Positions 34,696 to 43,903 of a stretch of 64,000 nt of DNA are shown here, one piece after another; position 1 is the first letter of the stretch; each line of letters begins with the position of its first letter. A model generated the notes under the pieces. The model was not told the origin of the DNA. It did not search any database and was given only the letters and a program-made list of their open reading frames with translations. The translations under genes and the position numbers were made by a program. This stretch comes from Shinella sumterensis (GTDB lineage Bacteria; Pseudomonadota; Alphaproteobacteria; Rhizobiales; Rhizobiaceae), in contig NZ_MYFN02000002.1 of assembly GCF_004514425.2 (NCBI RefSeq), forward strand, positions 537,495 through 601,494, written 5' to 3'.

Positions 34696-35811
34696 ATGCA
34701 GACTTTGAAATCGGTTCTCGACGGCGCGGCCGGCGAGGGCATCATTTCCGGCGAACAGGCCGGCGTGCTCCTGCCCTATATGGAAGCGCGCGGCGTCGGC
34801 CTACATGTGCCGACGCGTGCCGATGCGCTCGATATCGGCGGGCCGGCGGAGGATCGGGCCATCGCGCCGGTCGAGGATACCGAAGCGCCGCGCTTCATTC
34901 GCGGTTTCCACGATGTGCTGATCACCATCGGCGTCGCCATCGTCATGGCGGGCGTCTGGGGCATCGGCGCGTTTCTCCTGGCGTTGCCGGCCATCATCAT
35001 CCTTGCGGAAATTCTCGTGAAGCGGCAGCGCCTTGCGCTTCCCGCCGTGCTGCTGACGGCGCTCTACGTGCATTGGATCCTCACGACGTCGCTCCTGATG
35101 CAGGATGAGGCGGTCGGACAGCAGGATGCGATCGTCGGCTTCCTGCTGACGGTGGCGCCGCTCTGCGGGCTCCTGCCGCCGTTCTACTGGCGCTACCGTA
35201 TCCCGCTGTCATTGAGCCTCTGGTATCTGTCGCTGGCGGCTCTGGCGCTCGGCATCGTCTTCCTCGTGCTCGGGCGGATGCTTCATAGCACCGACCTTTT
35301 CACCGAGCACTCGACGCTATGCGCCGGCATCTTCCTTGTCACGGCACTCGCGCTGTTTGCCGTGGCGATGCGCTATGATCTGTCGGATCGTTTCCGTGTC
35401 GCGCGCCGCTCCGATATCGCCTTCTGGCTGCATCTCGTCACCGCACCGGCGCTGCTCTATTCGACGCTCAGCTTCGTCTTTCTCGGCGACTTCGCGAACA
35501 ACACGTTGTTCAGCAGCGACAAGGGCCTGCCAGATGCGCTGGTCATCGTTGGAATCGTCGTCGTGCTCATGGGCATCGGGCTTGCCATCGACCGCCGCGC
35601 TTTCGTGACCTCGGGCCTGCTGTCGCTCGGCCTTGCCACGGCAAGCCTGCTTCAGCGCACCACCGCTGCCCCGGAAACCTATATCTTCCTGTCGCTGCTG
35701 ATCGTCGGGATTGTCGTCTTGACCATCGGTATCGGCTGGCCGCATTTCCGGCGCTGGGTTTTGACGCCGCTGCCGCTCGCGCTCAAAGAAAAACTGCCGC
35801 CCCTCCGCTGA
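34696..35811 (+). CDS. Multi-pass membrane protein, function unknown
   Basis: A 371-residue protein with a roughly 75-residue soluble N-terminal part (MQTLKSVLDGAAGEGIISGE start, then PVEDTEAPRF) and about ten transmembrane helices. The N-terminal helix pattern with ISGEQAGVLLPYMEAR resembles the region preceding DUF2157-type membrane domains, but I cannot assign it confidently. No catalytic motif is visible. ATG 34696 follows AGGAGACGACGCGCG. The last codons overlap the terminator of the convergent ychF gene. Confidence 0.7.
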   Translation: MQTLKSVLDGAAGEGIISGEQAGVLLPYMEARGVGLHVPTRADALDIGGPAEDRAIAPVEDTEAPRFIRGFHDVLITIGVAIVMAGVWGIGAFLLALPAIIILAEILVKRQRLALPAVLLTALYVHWILTTSLLMQDEAVGQQDAIVGFLLTVAPLCGLLPPFYWRYRIPLSLSLWYLSLAALALGIVFLVLGRMLHSTDLFTEHSTLCAGIFLVTALALFAVAMRYDLSDRFRVARRSDIAFWLHLVTAPALLYSTLSFVFLGDFANNTLFSSDKGLPDALVIVGIVVVLMGIGLAIDRRAFVTSGLLSLGLATASLLQRTTAAPETYIFLSLLIVGIVVLTIGIGWPHFRRWVLTPLPLALKEKLPPLR

Positions 35812-35821
35812 GGGACGGCAG
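35785..35821 (-). terminator. Rho-independent terminator of ychF, inside the 3' end of the convergent gene
   Basis: On the minus strand CTGCCGTCCCTC / GAGGGGCGGCAG (one mismatch) is followed by TTTTTCTTTG. The hairpin and T-run overlap the last ten codons of the plus-strand membrane protein gene. Confidence 0.8.
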
Positions 35822-35848
35822 TTCGAAAGTCGTCGGTCCGGCGCGACC

Positions 35849-36952
35849 TTACGTGTTGAAGCGGAAGTGGATGACGTCGCCGTCCTGCACCACATATTCC
35901 TTGCCTTCGTCGCGGCCCTTGCCGGCTTCCTTGGCGCCGACCTCGCCCTTGTAGGCGATGTAGTCGTCATAGGCGATGGTGAAGGCGCGGATGAAGCCGC
36001 GTTCGAAATCCGTATGGATGACGCCGGCGGCTTGGGGCGCCTTGGTGCCGCGCACGATCGTCCAGGCACGCGTTTCCTTGGGGCCGACGGTAAAGTAGGT
36101 GATCAGGTCGAGCAGGTGGTAACCGGCCCGGATCAGGCGGTCGAGGCCGGCTTCGTCGAGGCCGAGCGCGGAGAGGAATTCCGTCGCTTCCTCTTCCGGC
36201 AGCTGCGCGACCTCGGCCTCGATCGCAGCCGAGATGATGACGCATTCCGCACCCTGTTCCTTCGCCATGGCGGCGACGGCTTCGGTGTGCGCATTGCCGT
36301 TCACCGCATCGCCTTCGGCGACGTTGCAGACATAGAGGACCGGGTGGGAGGTGAGCAGGTTCAGGCCTTTGAGGATTTCGATCTCCTCCGGCGCCAGCGT
36401 CTTGAGGAGAAGACGCGCCGGCTTGCCCTCGTTGAGCAGCTTCACCACGGCTTCCATGATCGGCAGCTGGGCAAGCGATTCCTTGTCCTTGCCGGTGGCG
36501 CGCTTGCGGGTCTGCTCGACGCGGCGCTCGAGGCTTTCGAGGTCGGCGAGCATCAGCTCGGTCTCGATGGTCTCGGCATCGCCGACCGGATTGATGCGGC
36601 CTTCGACATGGGTGATGTCGTCGTCCTCGAAGCAGCGCAGCACATGCACGACGGCATCGACTTCGCGGATATTGGCGAGGAACTTGTTGCCGAGGCCTTC
36701 ACCCTTCGATGCGCCGCGCACGAGGCCGGCGATATCGACGAAGGAGATGCGCGTCGGGATGATTTCCTTGGAGCCCGCGACGGTGGCGAGCGCCTTCATG
36801 CGCGGATCCGGCACGGCGACTTCGCCGGTGTTCGGCTCGATGGTGCAGAAGGGATAGTTCGCCGCCTGGGCGGCAGCCGTCTTGGTGAGTGCGTTGAAGA
36901 GGGTCGACTTGCCGACATTCGGCAGGCCGACGATACCGCATTTGAAGCCCAT
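35849..36952 (-). CDS. ychF: Redox-regulated ATPase YchF (Obg family)
   Basis: A 367-residue Obg-like P-loop NTPase. G1 is [14 protein letters not shown] at the N-terminus; [30 protein letters not shown] is the G3/switch II region; a coiled-coil follows ([15 protein letters not shown]) and a C-terminal TGS domain ends with FRFNT ([13 protein letters not shown]). YchF prefers ATP and binds ribosomes; it modulates translation and oxidative stress response. Divergent from clpS. Confidence 0.95.
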   Translation of the reverse strand: MGFKCGIVGLPNVGKSTLFNALTKTAAAQAANYPFCTIEPNTGEVAVPDPRMKALATVAGSKEIIPTRISFVDIAGLVRGASKGEGLGNKFLANIREVDAVVHVLRCFEDDDITHVEGRINPVGDAETIETELMLADLESLERRVEQTRKRATGKDKESLAQLPIMEAVVKLLNEGKPARLLLKTLAPEEIEILKGLNLLTSHPVLYVCNVAEGDAVNGNAHTEAVAAMAKEQGAECVIISAAIEAEVAQLPEEEATEFLSALGLDEAGLDRLIRAGYHLLDLITYFTVGPKETRAWTIVRGTKAPQAAGVIHTDFERGFIRAFTIAYDDYIAYKGEVGAKEAGKGRDEGKEYVVQDGDVIHFRFNT

Positions 36953-37109
36953 GGAGATGGTCCATTCGTCTTGATAAAATCGTTGCCACCGCTATGGGGG
37001 AAGGACGGGGCAGGGTCAAGACCCGGACGGCGCGGGGCCTTGAACTCCGCCCGCCTGCGGTGCACAATGAGCGCACACTGCTCGAAGCCAATGTCGTGAG
37101 GAGCTTCCG

Positions 37110-37421
37110 ATGAGCAATGGCGACACCATCCTCGACCCGAAAACCACCACCAAGCCCAGGCTCGAAAGGCCGAAGCTCTACAAGGTGCTTCTCGTCAACG
37201 ACGACTATACGCCGCGCGAATTCGTCGTGCTGGTGCTGAAGGCCGTGTTCGGCATGGCGGAGGAGACCAGCTACCGCGTCATGATGACGGCGCACAAGAT
37301 GGGGACCTGCGTGGTCGTCATCTGCGCCCGCGATATCGCCGAGACCAAGGCCAAGGAGGCGACGGACCTTGCCAAGGAGGCGGGCTTTCCGCTGCTCTTC
37401 CAGACCGAGCCGGAAGAATAG
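37110..37421 (+). CDS. clpS: ATP-dependent Clp protease adaptor ClpS (ClpS2-like paralogue)
   Basis: A 103-residue ClpS. It delivers N-degron substrates to ClpAP. The conserved LLVNDDYTPREFVVLVLKAVF core (NDD motif) is present. The C-terminal half, AHKMGTCVVVICARDIAETKAKEATDLAKEAGFPL, differs from the classical HxxGxGVxGxY motif and matches the second ClpS of Rhizobiales, which has altered N-degron preference. ATG follows GTGAGGAGCTTCCG. Convergent with pth. Confidence 0.9.
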   Translation: MSNGDTILDPKTTTKPRLERPKLYKVLLVNDDYTPREFVVLVLKAVFGMAEETSYRVMMTAHKMGTCVVVICARDIAETKAKEATDLAKEAGFPLLFQTEPEE

Positions 37422-37447
37422 GTTTTCGCGCCTGTTCGGCCGGGACG

Positions 37448-38161
37448 TCAGTCGCCCTTGTTGCCGAACAGCTTCTTCAGCATGTCGGCCATCGGGCCGC
37501 TCGTCGGCAGCGCCTTCGGCTGGGCATGGTTGCGGGCGGCGCGGATATGGGACTGGCCGGCCGGTTTCTTGGTGGCCTTGTCCTCTTCCGGCTTGCTTCC
37601 CGTGGCAAGAGCCAGTTTGTTCATCAGTTGTGAGTCTTCGCCGCGCACCAGCATGTCGGCGTGGATCGCAAGCTCGTCGAGCAGCGGATCGAGCCAGATG
37701 TGATCGGCCTTGGCGAAATCGCCGAGCACATGGTTCGTCACGAGTTCCTTGGTGCCGGGATGGCCGATGCCCAGACGCAGGCGGCGGTAATCCTTGCCGC
37801 AATGGGCATCGAGCGACTTGATGCCGTTATGCCCGCCATGGCCGCCGCCAACCTTGATGCGGGCCTTGCCGGGCAGCAGGTCCAGCTCGTCGTAGATGGC
37901 GACGATATCCTTGGGCGCGAGCTTGTAGAAGCGCATGGCTTCGCCGACGGATTCGCCCGACAGGTTCATGAAGGTCTGCGGCTTGACCAACAGGACCTTG
38001 TCGCCGGCAAGCTCGCCCTCGGAGATTTCCGCCTTGAACTTCTTCGACCAAGGCGAGAACGGGTTCTTGCGATGAATGGCATCCAGCGCCATGAAACCGA
38101 TATTGTGGCGGTTGCCCGCATATTTCGCGCCCGGATTGCCGAGGCCTGCGATGATCAGCAT
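37448..38161 (-). CDS. pth: Peptidyl-tRNA hydrolase
   Basis: A 237-residue Pth: core of about 190 residues plus a Lys/Ala-rich C-terminal tail of about 45 residues common in Rhizobiales. Active site: [18 protein letters not shown] (Asn10 and the catalytic His in RHN), [42 protein letters not shown] (Asp and the H-loop). It releases peptides from peptidyl-tRNA. ATG 38161 gives [11 protein letters not shown]; the frame is open upstream to 38200. In rhizobia it usually follows rplY; here rplY lies 3.4 kb upstream on the same strand with two genes in between. Confidence 0.94.
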   Translation of the reverse strand: MLIIAGLGNPGAKYAGNRHNIGFMALDAIHRKNPFSPWSKKFKAEISEGELAGDKVLLVKPQTFMNLSGESVGEAMRFYKLAPKDIVAIYDELDLLPGKARIKVGGGHGGHNGIKSLDAHCGKDYRRLRLGIGHPGTKELVTNHVLGDFAKADHIWLDPLLDELAIHADMLVRGEDSQLMNKLALATGSKPEEDKATKKPAGQSHIRAARNHAQPKALPTSGPMADMLKKLFGNKGD

Positions 38162-38235
38162 GGATTGCTCCGCCAAATCCTGTCGTTTCGCCTTCACCAC
38201 CGCGAATGCGCGCGGAAGTCAACCATGAGCGCGCA

Positions 38236-38988
38236 TTATTTGTGGGCGCGGGTCTGGGACGTGCGCGGGTTCGGCGGCAGGCCGTAGGCCGCAAAGATGC
38301 GATCCTGCTCGCCGCTGACGATCAGCTTGTCGAGCTCGGCCTGCATGCGTTCGACAAGATCAAGGGGCGTATCCTTGTTGCAGGCGACGCCGTAGACCTG
38401 ACCGGCCAGCATCATGGCCTTTTCCACGGGAACGCCATCCAGCCGCATCTTCTCATAGGTCTTGACCGAGGTCGGCATCAGGTCGATGCGGCCGCTCAAC
38501 AGCTTGCGCAGGGTGACGTCGATATCGGCGGCAAGATCGATGTCATGGAAGCCGATCTGCTCCAGCGCTTCCACCGCGAAGTCGCCGCGCTGCGAACCGA
38601 CCCTGAGCTCCCGTGCCTTGACGATGGTGAGGTCGTCATAGACGGCATCCTGCCGTTTGAGCATGACCATCTGGTCCTTCAGCAGCGGCTTGATCCAGAG
38701 GAAACGGGTGGCACGGTCGCGATTGTATCCTGTCGTGAAGACACAATGCATCGGCTGTTTTTCGGCGAGGGTAAAGGCGCGCGCCCAGGGCATGATCTCC
38801 AGCGTGTAGTCGATGCCGGCGCGCTCTGCGACGTGCGTCATCTGGTCGACCGAGATGCCGGTGATCGCGCCGGCTTTTGTATAGTTGAAGGGCGCATATT
38901 CCTCGGTGAGGAGATGGATGGTCTGGCCGCAGGCGGACGAGAGCGGTGCGAGTGAGAGGCCGAGCAGCAGAAAGAGTGTCTTCATCAT
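38236..38988 (-). CDS. Periplasmic solute-binding protein (SBP_bac_3 fold), orphan
   Basis: A 250-residue protein with a signal peptide (MMKTLFLLLGLSLAPLSSACGQ, probably cleaved near residue 19-22). Then a type II periplasmic-binding fold: LLTEEYAPFNYTKAGAITGISVDQM (classical opening of the SBP_bac_3 family), TTGYNRDRATRFLWIKPLL, and SGRIDLMPTSVKTYEKM. No permease or ATPase gene is adjacent. Instead it begins 19 bases after the stop of a membrane GGDEF-EAL protein on the same strand, so the two are almost certainly co-transcribed. A role as sensor partner rather than transporter component is inferred from this. Confidence 0.85.
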   Translation of the reverse strand: MMKTLFLLLGLSLAPLSSACGQTIHLLTEEYAPFNYTKAGAITGISVDQMTHVAERAGIDYTLEIMPWARAFTLAEKQPMHCVFTTGYNRDRATRFLWIKPLLKDQMVMLKRQDAVYDDLTIVKARELRVGSQRGDFAVEALEQIGFHDIDLAADIDVTLRKLLSGRIDLMPTSVKTYEKMRLDGVPVEKAMMLAGQVYGVACNKDTPLDLVERMQAELDKLIVSGEQDRIFAAYGLPPNPRTSQTRAHK

Positions 38989-39007
38989 CCTGTTCCCGGC
39001 TGCTTCC

Positions 39008-41398
39008 TCAGGAGGCTACTTTTTGCGTGTGTGCGTCCGATGGCGGCAGTTCGTCCAGTTTGGCGAGAAGCGCTTCGGGCGGCAAGGGCCGGCTGAAAAG
39101 GTAGCCCTGGCCGAACTCGACATTCATGGCCTGGAGCATGAACCATTGCTCCTCGGTCTCGATGCCCTCGGCGACGACGGCGCAGCCCATCTGGTGCGAT
39201 ATGGTGCGGATGCCCTCCACGAGCATGCGGCTTTTGCGGCGCACGTCCTGCTGCTCGCTTGTCAGCGAGCGCGTGAAGGACTGGTCGATCTTCACGATAT
39301 CGACCGGGAAGCGGTTGAGATAGCTCAGCGACGAGAAGCCCGTGCCGAAATCGTCGAGTGCGATGCGGCAGCCCAGGCCGGAGAGCGCATCGAGCACGGA
39401 GCGCACGACGGGATTGTCGAGCATCAGCACCGCCTCGGTGATTTCGACGACGATGCGCGAGGGCGGGAGGCCGGCTTCCATCAGGAGCGCTGCGACGCGC
39501 GACGGCAGCGCCGGTTCGAACTGCAGCGGAGAGAAATTCACCGCGAGATAGCTTTCGCCCAGCCCTTCCAGCTTCGAGATGGCGGACAAATGGGCAATGG
39601 CCCTGGAGAGAATGCGGTCGCCGATCCGGCCGATCGAACCGTTTTCCTCCGCGATGCCGATGATGTCGGCAGGGGAGAGCAGGCCACGTTCGGGATGGTT
39701 GAGGCGCATCAGCGCCTCGAAACCGGCGACGCGCCCGTCCGATAGCGCGACGATGGGCTGGAGGTAAGCGTCGAACCAGTCCTCGCGCAGGCCCTGCTCG
39801 ATGAACTGTTCGGTTTCCAGCCGCTTGCGGGCGATATCCACCATGTCGTTGTCGAAGAGCTGGACGCCGTTCTTGCCGCCGCGCTTGCGGGCATACATGG
39901 CCATGTCCGACTTCTGCAGGAGGCAGGCGGCCGTCGTGGCGTGATCGGGATAGACGGCGATGCCGATGCTCGCGCTGACATTCAGCTCCGCGCCGTTGAT
40001 GATGAGTGGCGCGCGCATGCCTTCGACCAGCCGTTCGCTTATGTCGGTGGCGAGCCGGCAGGCGTCGGGCGCGCAGAGCAGGATGGCGAACTCGTCGCCG
40101 CCGAGGCGGGCGATGACGTCGTTGCCGCGCAACTGGCCCCGCAGGCGCTCCGCCATTTCGCGCAGCACCGCATCGCCTGTCGCATGGCCGAGATTGTCGT
40201 TGATCGACTTGAAACGGTCGAGATCGACGAAGATGCAGGCGAGTTGCTGGCCCAGCCTGTCGGCATCGCCGATCAGGTCGTCCAGCACGATTTCGAAGCC
40301 CTGGCGGTTGAGCAGGCCGGTCAGATGGTCGGTGATGGCCTGCCGGTGATTGCGGTTTTCGGCGTCCTTCAGGCTGGTCACATCGGTCATGACGGAAAGC
40401 GACAGCGACGGCCGTTCGTCGCCTGTCGCCATGTCCGTTTCCAGGATGAGAACGTCGATCACGCTGCGGTCAGCGCGCCGGAAGCGCAGGGTGACCTCGC
40501 GGATGCCATTTCCTTCCGTCTGCGCGAGATGGCGCTGGTTATAGGTGTCGCGGCAATCCTCGACGAGGAAATCGGTGAAGGCGCGGCCGATCACGTCGTC
40601 GCGGGTATAACCGGTGGCCGTCAGCCAATAGTCGCTCACGGCGGTGATGCGGCCTGTCGCATCGATGGAGAACAGCATGGCCGGGGTAAGATTGTAGATT
40701 TCCGTCGTCCGTGCGTGGGCAAGCTTCAGCTCGGCGTCCTCACGTTCGAGCTGGCTCTGCATCTCGTTGAAGTTATGCGCGAGTGCCCCCATCTCGTCCT
40801 TCGAGGTCCAGTCGACATGATGGCGCGAGCCAAGGCGGCGCGTCGCTTCGATTGCCGCCGTCAGGCGCATGAGCGGGCGTATGATGGTGATCCGGTTGCC
40901 GATGATGGCGGCGGTGAAGAGCGTCGCGACGGCGAAGAAGAAGATGGCGAAGATCGCCATTTCGTCCTTGCTGAAGCGGGAAAGCAGGCCCTGCTTTTCG
41001 AGCCAGATTTCCGCCGTGCCGACCTTTTTGACGCCGTCGCTGGCCCGGTAGAGGATGTCCGCATTGACGACGGAGCGCGCGTCCTCGATGGCGGGACGGT
41101 CCGCGGGCCGGCTGATGTCGATCATCTCGCCGGTGTCGCGCACGCGCACGAAGCTGATGTCGGCATTGCCTTCCAGGGATGCGACGATCTGGGCAACGCT
41201 GTCGATATCGAAATCCCACACCGGCTTTCCGAGTGTTTCGACATTGGCCCTGAGCAGGGCTTCGGTGCTTTCCGTTCGTTCGCGGGCGACGCGGTCGGAC
41301 GACAGGATGAGAAAGAGGACGAAAAGCGGTGCGACGAAAACCAGGAGCGCACCGATAACGATGGCAATGAACCGGCTCTCCACCGAATGCATCTTCAT
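39008..41398 (-). CDS. Membrane-bound sensor with HAMP, PAS, GGDEF and EAL domains (cyclic-di-GMP enzyme)
   Basis: A 796-residue protein. TM1 at about 11-33, a periplasmic sensor region of about 110 residues, TM2 at about 148-168, HAMP about 168-222, PAS about 235-345 (LTPAMLFSIDATGRITAVSDYW), GGDEF about 355-515 with intact RLGGDEF and an upstream RGND inhibitory-site motif (RxxD), and EAL about 525-785 with EALMRL, LDDFGTGFSSL and EGIET. Both cyclase and phosphodiesterase sites look catalytically complete. First gene of a two-gene unit with the solute-binding protein downstream. Output: cyclic-di-GMP level. Confidence 0.92.
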   Translation of the reverse strand: MKMHSVESRFIAIVIGALLVFVAPLFVLFLILSSDRVARERTESTEALLRANVETLGKPVWDFDIDSVAQIVASLEGNADISFVRVRDTGEMIDISRPADRPAIEDARSVVNADILYRASDGVKKVGTAEIWLEKQGLLSRFSKDEMAIFAIFFFAVATLFTAAIIGNRITIIRPLMRLTAAIEATRRLGSRHHVDWTSKDEMGALAHNFNEMQSQLEREDAELKLAHARTTEIYNLTPAMLFSIDATGRITAVSDYWLTATGYTRDDVIGRAFTDFLVEDCRDTYNQRHLAQTEGNGIREVTLRFRRADRSVIDVLILETDMATGDERPSLSLSVMTDVTSLKDAENRNHRQAITDHLTGLLNRQGFEIVLDDLIGDADRLGQQLACIFVDLDRFKSINDNLGHATGDAVLREMAERLRGQLRGNDVIARLGGDEFAILLCAPDACRLATDISERLVEGMRAPLIINGAELNVSASIGIAVYPDHATTAACLLQKSDMAMYARKRGGKNGVQLFDNDMVDIARKRLETEQFIEQGLREDWFDAYLQPIVALSDGRVAGFEALMRLNHPERGLLSPADIIGIAEENGSIGRIGDRILSRAIAHLSAISKLEGLGESYLAVNFSPLQFEPALPSRVAALLMEAGLPPSRIVVEITEAVLMLDNPVVRSVLDALSGLGCRIALDDFGTGFSSLSYLNRFPVDIVKIDQSFTRSLTSEQQDVRRKSRMLVEGIRTISHQMGCAVVAEGIETEEQWFMLQAMNVEFGQGYLFSRPLPPEALLAKLDELPPSDAHTQKVAS

Positions 41399-41550
41399 GC
41401 CGGTTGCTCCCCCGCCGGTCCGCGAAGCCCGCCCGTTGTGTCTTTGGCTTTCGTCATGCCGGTCAGCGTTTCACCAAAAACTTAAAGGTTGCTGAAATAT
41501 CCGTCAGTAAAAGTGCCGATAATTCAAACTTGCCAGATGTTTGGGCCAAA

Positions 41551-41590
41551 GAAAAACCCCGCCTCCTGGGAGACGGGGTTTTCTACTAGA
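41551..41590 (-). terminator. Terminator of rplY
   Basis: Inverted repeat AAAACCCCG / CGGGGTTTT with an inner CTCC/GGAG stem (41553-41582). On the minus strand it is followed by TTTTTCTTTGG, directly downstream of rplY. It is symmetric enough to work on both strands. Confidence 0.85.
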
Positions 41591-41609
41591 GGCTGCTTCT
41601 GAGAAAAGC

Positions 41610-42218
41610 TTATTCCTCGGTTGCTTCCACTTCTTCTTCTTCAACGCCGGCAGCCGGGACAGCGATCGTCGCGATCGTGAAGTCACGGTCGGTGATGACG
41701 GGGCTCGTGCCCTTCGGCAGCTTGATGTTGGAGATGTGGATGCCATCGCCGACCTTGAGGCCGGTGAGGTCTGCCGTCAGCGAATCCGGAATGTTGCCGG
41801 CCAGAGCGTGCAGCTCGACAGCGTGGCGAACGATGTTCAGGACGCCGCCGGCCTTGATGCCCGGGGACTTCTCTTCGTTGATGAAGTGAACCGGAACTTC
41901 AACGACGACGTGGGTGTTGCCCGAGACGCGCAGGAAGTCGACATGCATGGTGAAGTCGCGGACCGGATCGAGCTGGTAGTCCTTCGGGAGAACCTTGATC
42001 TTCTCGCCGTTGACGTCGATCGTGGCGACGGTCGTCTTGAAGCCGCCGGCGTAGATGCGCTGGGTGACTTCCTTCGTGGAGATGGCGATAGCGAGGGGGG
42101 CCTGCTTCTCACCATAGATGACTGCCGGAATGAGACCGTTGCGGCGAAGTTCACGGGAGGACCCCTTACCAACCCGTTCGCGCGTTTCGGCCTTAAGCTC
42201 GTAGGTATCGTTGCTCAT
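41610..42218 (-). CDS. rplY: 50S ribosomal protein L25 / general stress protein Ctc
   Basis: A 202-residue L25 of the long Ctc type: an N-terminal 5S-rRNA-binding L25 domain ([35 protein letters not shown]) and a C-terminal TL5/L25 beta domain ([23 protein letters not shown]), ending in an acidic tail ([12 protein letters not shown]). ATG 42218 has AAAGG eight bases upstream; 42233 would add five residues and has no good ribosome site. Confidence 0.95.
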   Translation of the reverse strand: MSNDTYELKAETRERVGKGSSRELRRNGLIPAVIYGEKQAPLAIAISTKEVTQRIYAGGFKTTVATIDVNGEKIKVLPKDYQLDPVRDFTMHVDFLRVSGNTHVVVEVPVHFINEEKSPGIKAGGVLNIVRHAVELHALAGNIPDSLTADLTGLKVGDGIHISNIKLPKGTSPVITDRDFTIATIAVPAAGVEEEEVEATEE

Positions 42219-42445
42219 GGCAAAACCTTTCATGTGTTACTGGAGAGTTTTCCCCGGCAGGCGTCTTCGCCGGCCGCGCAAAACTTGAGGATTTCGTGAA
42301 AGCCTCATCCGCGTTGCCTCCAAGGGTGTCTACGCGGACGGGGGCTCGATAAACGAGAATCCCCGGAAATGCAAGGCCGCGACCGGATTGACACATCCCC
42401 GCAGTATATGGAAGTTCCGCCCAGTTCGTTTTTGGCAAGGAGACC

Positions 42446-43903
42446 ATGATGATAAGACAGACCCTGATGGCTTCGGCCGCCGTTGCGCTCGTTTGCGCAG
42501 GCACGGTCCATGCCCAGGAGGTTTCGGTGTCCGAGGCCGCAAACATCCAGAAGCGCCTGACGCATTACCTGCCGAAAGACCTGGTCGATGCCGGCATGGT
42601 CACGGTCCGGGCCGCGACGTCTTTCTACGAATTGCGCTTCGATCCCGCGCCGCTTTTGGCAAAGGCGAAGAACGGGGCGCTCAATGTCGAAGGCCTGAAG
42701 CCGATGGTTTCCCATCTGCGGCCGATGCCCGAGGGGACCTACCGCATCGAGTCGAACGACAGCCTCGACATCAAGGGCACGATCGACACGCCGGCGGACG
42801 CCACGTCGTTTTCCTACGTGATCGACTCCATGAAGCTCGACGGGATCTATGACCCGGAGATCCTCTACTTCACCTCGGCCGACTGGTCGGCCAACAAGAT
42901 CGCCTTCTCCAGCGTCACGCCCAAGGAAAGCGTTTCGGCGACCTTCGGCCAGTCGGTGATGTCGGTGGCGACGGAGAAGAAGACTGCCGATACGCTCGAC
43001 ATTTCCACGAAGGGCGTCATGCAGGCCTTTGCGGAGACCATCACCAGCAAGGATTCCGGCAAGGTGGATATCAGCGCCGACAAGGTGGATATCGACGTCA
43101 GCATGGACGGTGCACGCTACAAGACGGTGCAGGACATTGTCTTCTTCATCCTCGACAACATCGACAAGCCTCAGCTCGACCCGCCTGAAACCGCGCGTCT
43201 CAAGCAGCTCCTTCGCGATTCCCTTCCGGTCTTCGACAATCTGAAAGAGACGATCCACGCTTCCAATGTTGCCATCGGCACGGACAAGGGAAATTTCGGC
43301 GCCGATGGTCTCGTCTATAACATCGACATGAACGGCGTCGCCCATTCCACGCGTGTCGGCTTCGGCATCGATATCGACAAGCCGAAGCTTCCCGCCGGTG
43401 TGGTGCCCGCGGCCTTCGAGAGCGCGGTGCCGGAACACGCGACCTTCAAGATGGCCGTCGCCAATCTCGATCTTGCCGGCGCCGTCACCTACATGCTTGA
43501 CCATGGCGACTTCTCCAAGAAGGAGCCGTTCACCCCGGAGCAAAATGCCGAACTCGGTCGCATCGTGCTGCCTGACGGCATGATGACGTTCGAGCTCGAG
43601 GATGTCTCGGCCGTTTCGCCGATCTATGACGTGCGCCTCACCGGGACGATGCAGGTCCATATCGAGGACAAGGACCGCCGCAAGGCCGACCTGACGCTGA
43701 CGATGCGCAAGTTCGACGAGACGGTTGCCTACCTCCAGAAGAATGCGGCGATCGTTCCGGAATTCGGCCAGGCCTCCTTCGGGCTCCTGATGATGAAGGG
43801 CCTGGCGCGCGATGCGGGCGACGGGGCGCAGGCCTGGGATGTCACGGTCGGCGAGGACGGCAAGGTGCTGATCAACGGCCGCCCGTTGCCGTTCCAGCCG
43901 TAA
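42446..43903 (+). CDS. Exported protein of unknown function
   Basis: A 485-residue protein with a Sec signal peptide (TLMASAAVALVCAGTVHAQ, cleavage after AHA-like VHA near residue 23). The mature part is rich in beta-strand-type sequence with regular Asp/Thr alternation (DTLDISTKGVMQAFAETI, KVDISADKVDIDVSMDGARY) and has no cysteine pair, helix anchor or known catalytic motif. It is probably periplasmic. I do not recognise the family. ATG 42446 follows AAGGAGACC. Its stop is adjacent to that of convergent benE. Confidence 0.7.
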   Translation: MMIRQTLMASAAVALVCAGTVHAQEVSVSEAANIQKRLTHYLPKDLVDAGMVTVRAATSFYELRFDPAPLLAKAKNGALNVEGLKPMVSHLRPMPEGTYRIESNDSLDIKGTIDTPADATSFSYVIDSMKLDGIYDPEILYFTSADWSANKIAFSSVTPKESVSATFGQSVMSVATEKKTADTLDISTKGVMQAFAETITSKDSGKVDISADKVDIDVSMDGARYKTVQDIVFFILDNIDKPQLDPPETARLKQLLRDSLPVFDNLKETIHASNVAIGTDKGNFGADGLVYNIDMNGVAHSTRVGFGIDIDKPKLPAGVVPAAFESAVPEHATFKMAVANLDLAGAVTYMLDHGDFSKKEPFTPEQNAELGRIVLPDGMMTFELEDVSAVSPIYDVRLTGTMQVHIEDKDRRKADLTLTMRKFDETVAYLQKNAAIVPEFGQASFGLLMMKGLARDAGDGAQAWDVTVGEDGKVLINGRPLPFQP

